Notes under the pieces: model-generated
What the model was told of the DNA's origin: nothing
Seen by the model: the letters and a program-made list of their open reading frames with translations, nothing else
Databases searched by the model: none
Position numbers and translations under genes: made by a program
Part shown: piece after piece, positions 33,989-43,034 of the stretch
Position numbering within the stretch: the first letter of the stretch is position 1
Layout of the letters: each line of letters opens with the position of its first letter
NCBI GenBank assembly: GCA_009774145.1
Contig: VSND01000010.1
Coordinates: 4,532-68,531, forward strand
Source: Lachnospiraceae bacterium
GTDB lineage: Bacteria; Bacillota; Clostridia; Lachnospirales; Lachnospiraceae
DNA length: 64,000 nucleotides
Direction of reading: 5' to 3'

Positions 33989-34891
33989 CTATCGGACCGC
34001 GCCGATCAGCTCCCGGATATCCTCCACCTGATACTGCCGCATATAGGCTTCGATCCCTTCCGCCACCTTCTTTGCCGCATATGGATCTGCAAAATTCGCC
34101 GTTCCCACCGATACGGCCGTGGCGCCCGCCAGGATAAATTCCACGGCGTCCTCCCCGGTGCAGATGCCCCCCATGCCGATGATCGGGAGCTTTACCGCCT
34201 GCGCCACCTGATACACCATACGGACCGCCACCGGCTTAACCGCAGGGCCGGACATGCCGCCTGTCTTATTGGCAATGGCAAAAGTTCTTCTGTGGATATC
34301 GATCTTCATGCCTGTGATCGTATTGATCAGAGAGAGTACATCCGCCCCTGCGGCCTCTGCCGCTCTTGCCATCTCCGTGATGTCCGTCACATTGGGACTC
34401 AGCTTCATGATCACCGGCTGACGGGCATGCTTTCTGACTTCCCGGGTAATAGCCTCCAGCGCCTTTGGATCCTGCCCAAAGGCAATGCCGCCCTCTTTGA
34501 CATTGGGGCAGGACACATTGATCTCCAGCAGATCCACCGGCTCTGAAGCCAGACGTTCTGTCACTGCGCAGTAGTCTTCCACCGTTTTTCCGCATACATT
34601 TACAATAATCTTTGTATTGTATTTCTTTAAAAACGGAAGGTCCCGCTCTATAAAGACATCAATCCCAGGATTCTGAAGCCCGATGGCATTGAGCATGCCG
34701 CACTTTGTCTCCGCAATGCGCGGCGTGGGATTGCCCGGCCAGGGAACGCTGGCAACGCCCTTGGTCACTACGGCTCCCAGAACGCCCAGATCGTAAAATT
34801 CACTGTATTCCGCGCCGGAGCCGAAGGTCCCGGAGGCGGTCATGACCGGATTCTTAAGCTCCACGCCCGCAAGTGTTACTTTTGTATTCAT
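33989..34891 (-). CDS. pyrD: Dihydroorotate dehydrogenase, class 1B catalytic subunit
   Basis: Oxidises dihydroorotate using FMN and passes electrons to PyrK for NAD+. 300 aa from MNTKVTLAGVEL. ASGTFGSGAEY is near the N-terminus, the catalytic Cys of class 1B is in EINVSCPNVKEGG, and FMN-binding GMGGICTGEDAVEF is C-terminal. Start and pyrK stop share a base (TAATG), so translation is coupled. Confidence 0.96.
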   Translation of the reverse strand: MNTKVTLAGVELKNPVMTASGTFGSGAEYSEFYDLGVLGAVVTKGVASVPWPGNPTPRIAETKCGMLNAIGLQNPGIDVFIERDLPFLKKYNTKIIVNVCGKTVEDYCAVTERLASEPVDLLEINVSCPNVKEGGIAFGQDPKALEAITREVRKHARQPVIMKLSPNVTDITEMARAAEAAGADVLSLINTITGMKIDIHRRTFAIANKTGGMSGPAVKPVAVRMVYQVAQAVKLPIIGMGGICTGEDAVEFILAGATAVSVGTANFADPYAAKKVAEGIEAYMRQYQVEDIRELIGAVR

Positions 34892-35658
34892 TACAGCTCC
34901 ACCTCCGTACTTAAGAATACCGGACCGTCCTTGCACACTCTCTTATTCTGTACATGGGTGTGTCCGTCCACCTCTTTCGACTGGCATATGCAGGCAAGAC
35001 ATGCGCCGATTCCGCACGCCATCCGCTCCTCCATGGAGAGCCAGCAGGGGATCCCTTTTTCTTCTGCATAAGCCTTGACGGCGCGCAGCATGGGCTTTGG
35101 CCCGCACGCATAGATGATGTCCGCCGTCAGACCATGCTCCCTGACGGCATCCATGACATTTCCCTTCGTTCCGGCGCTTCCATCCTCCGTCGCCACATAG
35201 AGCGTGCCGTTCTCTGACAGCTCGTCCGTCAGAAACTGCTCATCCCGATAGCCGGCGATCACCTGAACTTCCAGATTCAGTTCTCTGGCAAGCTGTACCA
35301 TGGGCGGAATCCCGATGCCGCCTCCCATGAGAAATGCCTTTTTTGCTCCGGTATCCAGAGGAAACCCATTCCCCAACGGGCCAAGTACCTCGATCCGGTC
35401 TCCGGATGTCAGACGGGAAAATTCCTCTGTTCCCTTCCCGACCACCCGGTACACCATACGGATTCGGCCGCCTTCCCGATCGATCTCGCAGATGCTGACA
35501 GGACGCGGGAGCATCCGGCTCTCCTCCCGGCTGTACAGGGACAGAAACTGCCCCGGCTTCGCCTCCCCGGCGATCTGTTCCGTCCGGATCCACAGGCTGT
35601 ATATCTCTGACGCAATCTGTTCCTGTTCCATCACTGTGGCTGATTCTTTGTATTTCAT
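34891..35658 (-). CDS. pyrK: Dihydroorotate dehydrogenase electron-transfer subunit
   Basis: 255 aa. It has an FAD domain (about 1-100, RMLPRPVSICEIDRE), an NAD-binding domain (FLMGGGIGIPPMVQLA) and a C-terminal [2Fe-2S] motif with cysteines in CGIGACLACIC and VCKDGPVF. The start at 35658 has AGGAG 7 nt upstream. The same frame stays open for another 128 codons into the repeat array, but that extension is repetitive, non-homologous sequence and is rejected as coding. Confidence 0.95.
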   Translation of the reverse strand: MKYKESATVMEQEQIASEIYSLWIRTEQIAGEAKPGQFLSLYSREESRMLPRPVSICEIDREGGRIRMVYRVVGKGTEEFSRLTSGDRIEVLGPLGNGFPLDTGAKKAFLMGGGIGIPPMVQLARELNLEVQVIAGYRDEQFLTDELSENGTLYVATEDGSAGTKGNVMDAVREHGLTADIIYACGPKPMLRAVKAYAEEKGIPCWLSMEERMACGIGACLACICQSKEVDGHTHVQNKRVCKDGPVFLSTEVEL

Positions 35659-35676
35659 CTTTTTTCTCCTATTAGA

Positions 35677-36004
35677 GTTCCGCCCATGGCCGGGCGATGC
35701 CCTGTGTCTGGAACGCCTTTCGGCCCTTCCCGTCCGAAAAACGTTCCGGCATCTCCCGCACATGGGCTGTATGGGATCGAGTTCCGCCCATGGCCGGGCG
35801 ATGCCCTGTGTCTGGAACGCCTTTCGGCCCTTCCCGTCCGAAAATCGTTCCGGCATCTCCCGCACATGGGCTGTATGGACTGCGTTCCGCCCATGGCCGG
35901 GCGATGCCCTGTGTCTGGAACGCTTTTCGGCCCTTCCCGTCCGAAAATCGTTCCGGTATCTCCCGCACATGGGCTGTATGGGCTGAGTTCCGCCCATGGC
36001 CGGG
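35677..36004. repeat. Tandem array of three ~103-bp units between pyrF and pyrK
   Basis: Units begin at 35677, 35781 and 35884, with an 18-bp partial fourth at 35987-36004. They differ at only a few bases. Each holds a stem GGAACG-TTTCGG / CCGAAA-CGTTCC (35710-35747, 35814-35851, 35917-35954) and a CGCCC / GGGCG hairpin. The array starts at the pyrF stop codon and ends 19 bp before the pyrK start. Unit lengths of 103-104 bp break the reading frame, so it is not coding. Confidence 0.95.
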
Positions 36005-36934
36005 TTAAAGTTCCGCTTCCAGTGCTCCGCGGATATCCACAATCATGTCTTCTACGGCTGCTCTGGATGCTTCTGCAAAATGCGCTTCCCCATACTTTGC
36101 ATAGGCTTCCTGTTTATATGCTGCGATAATCCCTCTGGAAGAGTTCACGATCGCACCAAGACCGTCCTCGTTAAAAAAGTGCACCAGGTCCTTTCCTTTG
36201 CCGCCCTGAGCCCCGTAGCCCGGCACCAGGATAAAAGACTTCGGCATCACCTTTCGGAGAGTTTTTCCCTGCTCCGGATAGGTGGCGCCTACCACAGCGC
36301 CGATATAGCTGTATGTATCGCCGCAGTGGGCTTCCCCCCACTCGGCCACTTTCTCGCCCACCAGCTCATAGAGCGGCCTGCCGTCCACCAGCCTGTCCTG
36401 AAATTCTCCGCTGGACGGATTGGATGTCTTTACAAGGATGAACAGGCCCTTCTTCTCTTCCTTACATACCTCAATAAAGGGATTCACCCCGTCCGAACCC
36501 AGATAGGGATTGACTGTCGCAAAATCCTCGTCAAATCCGGCATACACTCTGCTGCCCACCTGTACCTTTCCCAGATGGCCCGCCGCATAGGCCGCCGAGG
36601 TGGAACCAATGTCGCCCCGCTTTACGTCTCCGATAACAACCAGCCCTCTGGATTTGCAGTAATCCACCGTCTTCTTATATGCCTCCAGCCCTTTCACGCC
36701 GAACTGCTCATACATGGCGATCTGAGGCTTTACCGCAGGAATCAGGTCAAACGTATGATCCACGATCTCCTTATTAAACTGCCAGATAGCCTCTGCCGCT
36801 CCCCGCAGCGTCTCTCCATACTCCTCGAACGCCGCCTTCTGCACATGCTCCGGCACATACGAAAGCATCGGGTCCAGCCCCACCACAATGGGCGCTCCTG
36901 TCTTCTGGATTTTTTCAATCAATCTGTTAATCAT
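36005..36934 (-). CDS. pyrF: Orotidine-5'-phosphate decarboxylase (group 2)
   Basis: Final step to UMP. 309 aa, the long group 2 form. The active-site lysine/aspartate motif is in GDVKRGDIGSTSAAYA, and VGLDPMLSYVPEH is near the N-terminus. The start at 36934 has AAAGGAG 8 nt upstream. An upstream in-frame ATG at 37030 also has a good GGAGGG site 4 nt before it, so a 32-residue N-terminal extension or coupled leader is possible. First gene of the pyr operon. Confidence 0.95.
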   Translation of the reverse strand: MINRLIEKIQKTGAPIVVGLDPMLSYVPEHVQKAAFEEYGETLRGAAEAIWQFNKEIVDHTFDLIPAVKPQIAMYEQFGVKGLEAYKKTVDYCKSRGLVVIGDVKRGDIGSTSAAYAAGHLGKVQVGSRVYAGFDEDFATVNPYLGSDGVNPFIEVCKEEKKGLFILVKTSNPSSGEFQDRLVDGRPLYELVGEKVAEWGEAHCGDTYSYIGAVVGATYPEQGKTLRKVMPKSFILVPGYGAQGGKGKDLVHFFNEDGLGAIVNSSRGIIAAYKQEAYAKYGEAHFAEASRAAVEDMIVDIRGALEAEL

Positions 36935-37057
36935 GTTGTGTCTCCTTTTCATCTGTCTCTCTTGATATGCTGCCTGTAAGCTCTCAATATATAAAGAACA
37001 GCCCTTCTTTGTATACCTGCCATGTGACATCTATCCCTCCGCAAACCAGAAGTTTAC

Positions 37058-37396
37058 CTATCCCAAATCAAACCAGTAATCCAAAGTTTCCTGTTCATTA
37101 TAGTAACTGTTCAAAAATTCTTTCAGTTCTTGTATCCTGTTTTGAATATATTTCATATCTCTGCCGCCATTATGATTCACCCAGTCAAAAACAGAGTCCA
37201 ACTCTGCTAATACACCTGGAATGGTATTTATTGAAAACATCCCGCCGCATACAAATATTTTGATTTTACATTCAGAAATGGCTTTTTCCCATGTTTCCTT
37301 CCAGACCCTTTGAAATGAAACCGGCATTTCGTCAACTATCCGGCTTTCTGGATAATTAAAATCCTCGCCTTTAAAAACAAATAAAGAAACTGACAT
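37058..37396 (-). CDS. Hypothetical protein (112 aa)
   Basis: The ATG at 37396 has GGAG 7 nt upstream; an earlier in-frame ATG lacks one. The protein (MSVSLFVFKGEDFNYPESR...) is compact and acidic with several Trp residues, no signal peptide and no membrane segment. The DNA is visibly more A+T-rich than its neighbours, which may mean recent transfer. Small soluble proteins of this look include immunity-type proteins, but nothing identifies this one. Confidence 0.6.
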   Translation of the reverse strand: MSVSLFVFKGEDFNYPESRIVDEMPVSFQRVWKETWEKAISECKIKIFVCGGMFSINTIPGVLAELDSVFDWVNHNGGRDMKYIQNRIQELKEFLNSYYNEQETLDYWFDLG

Positions 37397-37438
37397 TGTA
37401 CCGCTCCGCAAATCCTTAATTGTCAACGTTATTATAGC

Positions 37439-38458
37439 CTATTTTACTGATACACCATTTCGAAAAGAAAGTTTCCCAAACAGCAGAAAGCGAACCGGAG
37501 CAATCCGGTCAATAAGCCAGATAAGCGCCGCTGTGATTCCGCTCATAACCGCAAAGGCCGCCAGACTGTACAGCAGTCCTTCCGGACTCCAGAAAAGAAA
37601 CGTCTTTTTGTCCGGATTCAGTATGGCAGCAAACTGATAGTGCAGTACATAAATCTCCAGTGTATAATGCCCCAGCCGCGCCAGCTTTGATTTCATGCGG
37701 TTTTCCTTCCAGTCCAGTACCAGCCGGATGACTGCCAGACATCCCAGAAAGGAAGCGGCCGTCTGAATGCCGAGCATCACGATCCCGGTTACGGTCACCA
37801 GATCAAGAAACACTGCCATTCCAAGAAATACCAGCCCGCCCATATACGCCCCCCATCTTTGCAGAAACTCCGGTATCCGTCCCCGAAGCAGTTCCGGATG
37901 CAGACCGCAGAAATACGCACTCACATAATACGGCAGATAGATCACCAGAAGCGACGGACTCAGAAATGTCACTCCTGCCAGATAAGCCGCAAGGATCACG
38001 CCGCATCCCCCGAAGATCACAGCCCACAATCCCCACTCGCTCTTTGTCTTCGCCTGAACCAGCTGCGCCGTGTATGCGATCCAGGTAAACAGGAATAAGG
38101 TCATCAGAAACCAGAGACCATAATCCAGCTGGAACAGCGCTGTCTTCCATGCCCGCGGCACATACGTGATATGCTGTATGGTGAGCCAGGAGAAAAACGG
38201 AATCAGATAGGAAACGGCGCGCCTGCCCATCCGCCCCCGGTACTGCCTTACAGTCTCCACCTTCGCGCCCGCTCCCGCCAGATATCCGCTGATCAGGAAA
38301 AAAAGCGGCATCTGCAAAGATTTGATCACATCATACAGATACGGATCTGTCATATGGTTATGCACCTGCACATGCCCGAACATGACCAGAAGGATTGCGA
38401 TGCCCTTCAGGCAGTCCAGCGTTTCGTTTCGCTCTTTTATCAAAAATCCTGCCTCCAT
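37439..38458 (-). CDS. Acyltransferase family 3 membrane protein
   Basis: 339 aa with about ten hydrophobic segments. The family signature ETLDCLKGIAILLVMFGHV carries the conserved His, and MPLFFLISGYLAG follows. These proteins O-acylate sugars of surface polymers using a cytosolic acyl donor. It is divergent from the TagF-like gene, so either could be its partner. Confidence 0.88.
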   Translation of the reverse strand: MEAGFLIKERNETLDCLKGIAILLVMFGHVQVHNHMTDPYLYDVIKSLQMPLFFLISGYLAGAGAKVETVRQYRGRMGRRAVSYLIPFFSWLTIQHITYVPRAWKTALFQLDYGLWFLMTLFLFTWIAYTAQLVQAKTKSEWGLWAVIFGGCGVILAAYLAGVTFLSPSLLVIYLPYYVSAYFCGLHPELLRGRIPEFLQRWGAYMGGLVFLGMAVFLDLVTVTGIVMLGIQTAASFLGCLAVIRLVLDWKENRMKSKLARLGHYTLEIYVLHYQFAAILNPDKKTFLFWSPEGLLYSLAAFAVMSGITAALIWLIDRIAPVRFLLFGKLSFRNGVSVK

Positions 38459-38488
38459 GACGAATTATTAAACATTTTATCACAGGAT

Positions 38489-38517
38489 TTGACCGCAAAC
38501 AAGGCATATGTTACACT
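38489..38517 (+). promoter_or_regulatory. Promoter of the TagF-like gene
   Basis: TTGACC (38489-38494), a 17-bp spacer and TACACT (38512-38517). The 5' leader would be about 115 nt. Confidence 0.65.
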
Positions 38518-38636
38518 AACCACTGATAACCCTGCAAATCAGACCACTGTTTCTACTTAATTACCAGTCAGGACATACAGGCTGCAGACTGAATGGGGAC
38601 AGGTGTCTGAACAACCACAGAACCGGAGCATTTATC

Positions 38637-39818
38637 ATGACAGAAAAACTGCGTCGTTCCCCTTTATACCCTGTACTTGCCAAACTGTACCCTCTGCTGC
38701 ATAAAACCCTGATCTGGTGGGCATGGCAGATCTGTTCTCTGTTTCCCGTCCAGAGGCAGAAAATCGTATTCAGCAACTTTAACGGAAGCGGCTTCGGGGA
38801 TAACACCCGGTACATTGCGGAGGAATGCATCCGCCGGAGGATTCCTCACAGGCTCTACTGGGTCTGCGAAAAACCCGGGTGCACCTTTCCGCCTGAACTT
38901 ATCATCATACGCCCCAACACGCTTCGTTTTGTCTACCACATGTCCACTGCAGGCATCTGGGTGGACAACACAAGAAAGCTGTATTATTTTAAAAAGAAAA
39001 AGAACCAGACCTACATTCAGACCTGGCACGGAGGCCCCGGACTGAAGCGCATTGAACGGGATGCCGGCAACGGACTGAGCCGGGAATATATTGCCTATGC
39101 CAAAAAGGATTCTGAACATATTGATCTGCTTTTGAGCTGCTGCGGTTTTTGCACCCGCTGTTACCGAAACTGTTTCTGGTATGACGGACCGATTCTGGAA
39201 AAAGGCATCCCCAAAAACGACCTTTATTTTCGTAATATTCCCTCCATGCGCCGGATGGTCCGGGCATATTATCAGTTCCCGGAAGAAGTAAATCTGGTGC
39301 TCTACGTCCCTACCTGGCGGGAAGACCGAAAGCTTCATGTATACCATCTGGATTTTGAAGGCTGTCTGGATGCTTTTGAAAAACGGTTCGGCGGAAAGTG
39401 GATCATGCTGGTGCGTCTGCACCCCAATGTCAACGCCGCAGATTTTGATATCCAGTATACAGACCGGGTATGGAATGCGTCCCCTTACGACAATGTACAG
39501 GAACTCCTTGCCGCCGGCGATGCAGTCATTACCGATTATTCCTCCTGCGGCTTTGACTATATCCAGATCAACCGGCTCTCTTTCTTCTACGCGGAAGACT
39601 ATGAAGAGATGAAGCGGGACAAGGGATATTATCTGGAGCTGGATGAACTGCCCGTTCCAAAAGCTTTTTCCAACGGGGAGATGATCCGGAATATACTGGC
39701 ATATTCGCCGGAGTTCTGGGAAGAGAAACGGGAAATATTTATGGAAATGATGGACTATTGCGATGACGGACACGCATCGGAAGCGGTGGTGGACTATATC
39801 GCGGAACGCTCCTTATGA
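38637..39818 (+). CDS. CDP-glycerol glycerophosphotransferase family protein (TagF/TagB-like)
   Basis: 393 aa. Family motifs are present: QTWHGGPGLKRIERDAG, VLYVPTWRED, VRLHPN and AVITDYSSCGFDY. It adds one or more glycerol-3-phosphate units to a lipid-linked or glycan acceptor at the inner membrane face. The donor CDP-glycerol could come from TagD at 2797-3219. It is shorter than polymerising TagF, so a primase or single-unit decorator is as likely. Monocistronic, with a terminator at 39826-39851. Confidence 0.88.
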   Translation: MTEKLRRSPLYPVLAKLYPLLHKTLIWWAWQICSLFPVQRQKIVFSNFNGSGFGDNTRYIAEECIRRRIPHRLYWVCEKPGCTFPPELIIIRPNTLRFVYHMSTAGIWVDNTRKLYYFKKKKNQTYIQTWHGGPGLKRIERDAGNGLSREYIAYAKKDSEHIDLLLSCCGFCTRCYRNCFWYDGPILEKGIPKNDLYFRNIPSMRRMVRAYYQFPEEVNLVLYVPTWREDRKLHVYHLDFEGCLDAFEKRFGGKWIMLVRLHPNVNAADFDIQYTDRVWNASPYDNVQELLAAGDAVITDYSSCGFDYIQINRLSFFYAEDYEEMKRDKGYYLELDELPVPKAFSNGEMIRNILAYSPEFWEEKREIFMEMMDYCDDGHASEAVVDYIAERSL

Positions 39819-39825
39819 ATTACCG

Positions 39826-39851
39826 AAAGCTCCGGGATCGCCCGGAGCTTT
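39826..39851. terminator. Bidirectional terminator
   Basis: AAAGCTCCGGG / CCCGGAGCTTT with a 4-nt loop, then TTT. It separates the converging TagF-like and XRE genes. Confidence 0.85.
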
Positions 39852-39858
39852 TTATGGT

Positions 39859-40671
39859 CTATCTGTTTTTCTTTGCATAGTCGCAAATCAGGGAAACAAA
39901 CGCCAGGATCAGCAGCAGAAAGGCAGACAGCATATCCCATACATCCAGAACAGGCTCTTCTGTCATTTTGGAAAGTATCCCATTGACGATAAACATAAAC
40001 GGAATGGCTGATAAAAAAGCGATTCCAAGAGCGGCCAGTTTTCTTTTTTTCCCGATCTGTTTAAAAACTGCGACCAGGATCCACAGAAAAATGATTGAAA
40101 CCACCGCTATCACTGCACCAACGGAATATACTTCCCGTACTTTTATGATGTTTCCCAGCAAAAACAAATATGGAACTGTAAAAATACTCCATGATACATA
40201 ACTTAAAATAATTCCTCTCCTTCCAAGGATGAGTCCCGGAAACAATATGACCCATGCAAACACAATCGAGCTGACCGGAATCAGCGACCATGTCAGATGA
40301 CCGGATACTGCAATATTACAAATGATGCATATCATAACAGCTCCCAGAAGCACTGCTGAAAAAAGTGCAGCGATAACCACATTCTTTGCCATATGATTTT
40401 CATCTTTTCTTTTCAGAGCGATCAGATTTTCGTCTGCCTTTTTTTCATAGCTTTCCATGTCAATTCTCTCTCCGCTTAACAGTTCATTTACTGTGATGCC
40501 CAGTATCTCACAAAGTTCCAGCATAACAGACGAATCCGGCATACTTTTTCCGGTTTCCCATTTCGATACCGCTCTGTCCGTAATGTTCAGCTTTTCTGCC
40601 AGCTGCGCCTGCGTCATCCTTTTCTCTTTCCGGCATTCAGAAATAAATGTTCCAGTCTTTGTCTGATTCAT
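39859..40671 (-). CDS. XRE-family regulator fused to a membrane domain
   Basis: 270 aa. The N-terminal HTH (about 8-64, MTQAQLAEKLNITDRAVSKW) is followed by a linker and about six membrane helices (about 95-265). Such membrane-tethered XRE proteins are frequent in Lachnospiraceae and may sense envelope state, but targets are unknown. It is monocistronic and lies between two polysaccharide clusters, which makes control of a neighbour possible. Confidence 0.88.
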   Translation of the reverse strand: MNQTKTGTFISECRKEKRMTQAQLAEKLNITDRAVSKWETGKSMPDSSVMLELCEILGITVNELLSGERIDMESYEKKADENLIALKRKDENHMAKNVVIAALFSAVLLGAVMICIICNIAVSGHLTWSLIPVSSIVFAWVILFPGLILGRRGIILSYVSWSIFTVPYLFLLGNIIKVREVYSVGAVIAVVSIIFLWILVAVFKQIGKKRKLAALGIAFLSAIPFMFIVNGILSKMTEEPVLDVWDMLSAFLLLILAFVSLICDYAKKNR

Positions 40672-40814
40672 CCTGTTTTCCTTTCTTTTTTCTCTTTATA
40701 TACCGCATCGTATGTAATCTACACGAACCGGCGGTTGAATATGGGAGAATCAACCGGCAGTTGGGAAGCCGTCTTCGTTTTTTCTCCTCTTACCAGCAAA
40801 TGTTTTTGAGTAAC

Positions 40815-40847
40815 GAAAAAAACCGCCCTTCCTCATGAATGGGCGGT
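40815..40847 (-). terminator. Terminator of the polysaccharide operon
   Basis: Minus-strand ACCGCCC / GGGCGGT stem followed by TTTTTTT. It closes the series of overlapping minus-strand genes from 49548 down to 40880. Confidence 0.85.
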
Positions 40848-40879
40848 AAATTCAGCAGCCTGTCAGCCAGGAAAAATCT

Positions 40880-41908
40880 TTATCTTTTCATGTTCTTATG
40901 CCAGAACCACCCGACCCCTGTCAGCGTCGCCATGCTTCCGACCACCAGCAGAATCTGTGTCAGCACTGCCGGAAGCCCCAGCAGGGATGCGCAGGTTCGG
41001 ATGAACATGAACAAAAACATATGGAAGCACAGAACCGTCAATGTTTCCTGACCTGCCAGCGAGCAGAGTTTCATAAGCGGAGGGCATTTTTTCTCCAGCC
41101 ACATGCCGGCCGCAAAGACCAGAAGAGAACCGGTCGTTCCGGCGGTCAGACAGAGCAGGATGCTGTGCCCGTAATCTCCGCTGGACAGATTCATACTCCC
41201 GTTCAGCTGAGAAGCCGTGATAAATGCCACCAGCAGCAGACCAAGAAACCACAGTTCTCCCAGAAGCTTTTCCTGCTTTTTCTCCCGCAGAAACTCCCCT
41301 GCCGCCATGAAGCAGGCAAACAGCGGAACCGCATCCAGACTCCAGGGCAGCAGAAGTTTTGTGCCGTAATGCCACAAAAACGCCATGACGGCGCCCAATG
41401 CCAGAAGCACATATTTCCATCTGCTCCGGTCGGCAAATCCATACCACGCACTGGTCAGGAACAGGGCGGTCAGAAACCAGAGCGGCGCATTTAACAGATT
41501 CAGAAGCACCGGATTCTCCCCGGCATACGCCATCGTGTGCATCTGATTTCTGGAATAAAAGATACCCAGAACAGAAAGCAGCTTCAGATCACCGGGCGTT
41601 CCTGCCAGAAGCGAATCCTTTACCCAGAAAAACAGCCACAGAAACGCGCTGGTCCCGGCGTAGGGCAGCAGCAGGCGCTTTGCCTTTTTTTTCAGATAAG
41701 CGCGGAAAGTCTCTCCTTCTTTGTGCCGGAACGTATACCCTGCCGCCACGAAAAAGACCGGCATATAGAACATGCCCCCATAAAAGGTCACCGGCCCCGG
41801 CGAACCTTCCGCATGAACCAGAAGCACCACCAGGATTCCCAGAACTTTCCCAAAATCCAGCCACCCAAGGCGCTCTTTTGTCTTATCTCCTGTCAAAGAT
41901 CCGTCCAA
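40880..41908 (-). CDS. Acyltransferase family 3 membrane protein
   Basis: 342 aa with about ten hydrophobic segments. The signature RLGWLDFGKVLGILVVLLVH keeps the conserved His, followed by MPVFFVAAGYTFR. Last gene of the operon, overlapping the next acyltransferase gene by 26 bp. Likely O-acetylates the same surface glycan as its neighbour at another position. Confidence 0.87.
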   Translation of the reverse strand: MDGSLTGDKTKERLGWLDFGKVLGILVVLLVHAEGSPGPVTFYGGMFYMPVFFVAAGYTFRHKEGETFRAYLKKKAKRLLLPYAGTSAFLWLFFWVKDSLLAGTPGDLKLLSVLGIFYSRNQMHTMAYAGENPVLLNLLNAPLWFLTALFLTSAWYGFADRSRWKYVLLALGAVMAFLWHYGTKLLLPWSLDAVPLFACFMAAGEFLREKKQEKLLGELWFLGLLLVAFITASQLNGSMNLSSGDYGHSILLCLTAGTTGSLLVFAAGMWLEKKCPPLMKLCSLAGQETLTVLCFHMFLFMFIRTCASLLGLPAVLTQILLVVGSMATLTGVGWFWHKNMKR

Positions 41909-43034
41909 TCAGCACCTCTCCTTTCTTGCTCAGCGGCTCCACATAACGGCAGGACAGTTCGGACAGCAAAACCGTGATCCCGCTGATCAGGATCAGATTC
42001 AGAAAACTGGTCAGATTATAACCCAGTATTTCATAAAAAGCGAGCAGAAACCACGCTCCAAATGTCGCCGTCACCAGAAAATGGATCAGATACAGCGAGT
42101 AGGAAATCCGGCCCAGGTACAAAAACCCCCGCATGGAAAAAAACTGCTGAAGCGGCTCCAGATTCAGCACTGCCGTCACAAAGCAGAGCGCCCCGAAAAT
42201 ATGGTAATAATTCACAAGCACCAGTGGAAGGCTCCCCCAGATCGTCCCCTCATAGCCGAAACCGGAGGACGGATAACTCATGAAATAAAGCCCCGCCGCC
42301 AGCAGAAGCCAGTTCAGCGGCCGGCAGCCGCACAGCCGTTTGCGCCAGGACCAGTCCGTATGCATCAGATCACAGAGCACATATCCAAGACAGATACTCA
42401 GAAAATCCGTGCGCAAAAGCGCCGCCGCCAGTACGCCGTACAGAAGCCAGCGAAACCGGAACCGGCTCACAAAGGCTGCCAGCGCATAGTCCAGATATGC
42501 CCCCAGAAACAGGATCTGAATCGTCCACAGCACACCGTTATAGTCATTGCTGCCAAACAGAAAACACCCGTACAGGGATTCCTTCAGCATACCGGAAAGA
42601 GACGGAGCAAACGCATTAAAACCCGCAAACCACTTTTCCGATCCTGCCACCGCAGCCGCCGGCGTATTATAATACAGCCCCAGTTTCATGCACACAAAGA
42701 TAACCGCATTGACAGCCAGCACTGCAGGCATCAGACGAAGATACCGTTTCCAGGCGCTTTGGACAAGCCTGCTTTTATCCCCTGTGAGGAAAAAGTTCCT
42801 GCAGAGCAGATACCCGCTGATGACCAGAAAAAGCCGTACCGCTGTATTTCCGTTAAAAAACAGGTTCAGCGGCGATTTCCCGACTGCAATGTCCAGATTG
42901 CCCGGAAGATGACAGCTCTCCGGCTGAAAATGGTACATCCCGTAATAAAACGCATATACAAAATGGGTCAGGAACACGATCACGCATCCCAGGCCCTTCA
43001 GTCCGTCCAGATATACTATTTTTTTCGTTTCCAT
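41883..43034 (-). CDS. Acyltransferase family 3 membrane protein
   Basis: 383 aa with about ten hydrophobic segments. The N-terminus reads VYLDGLKGLGCVIVFLTHFV, and later RLFLVISGYLLCRNFF, as in OafA-type acyltransferases. It overlaps genes on both sides (26 bp and 19 bp), so it is translated as part of the polysaccharide operon. Acyl group and position are unknown. Confidence 0.87.
   Translation of the reverse strand: METKKIVYLDGLKGLGCVIVFLTHFVYAFYYGMYHFQPESCHLPGNLDIAVGKSPLNLFFNGNTAVRLFLVISGYLLCRNFFLTGDKSRLVQSAWKRYLRLMPAVLAVNAVIFVCMKLGLYYNTPAAAVAGSEKWFAGFNAFAPSLSGMLKESLYGCFLFGSNDYNGVLWTIQILFLGAYLDYALAAFVSRFRFRWLLYGVLAAALLRTDFLSICLGYVLCDLMHTDWSWRKRLCGCRPLNWLLLAAGLYFMSYPSSGFGYEGTIWGSLPLVLVNYYHIFGALCFVTAVLNLEPLQQFFSMRGFLYLGRISYSLYLIHFLVTATFGAWFLLAFYEILGYNLTSFLNLILISGITVLLSELSCRYVEPLSKKGEVLIGRIFDRR

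Noticed and set aside
35677..36004. CRISPR array
   Set aside because: Units are ~103 bp and nearly identical throughout with no unique spacers and no cas genes.
35659..36042. N-terminal extension of PyrK through the repeat array (383 codons open)
   Set aside because: The extra 128 codons are translated repeat units with no protein homology, and a strong ribosome site precedes the internal ATG at 35658.
36935..37057. PyrR-type attenuator upstream of pyrF
   Set aside because: No terminator/antiterminator pair or PyrR-binding loop can be recognised in the short leader.
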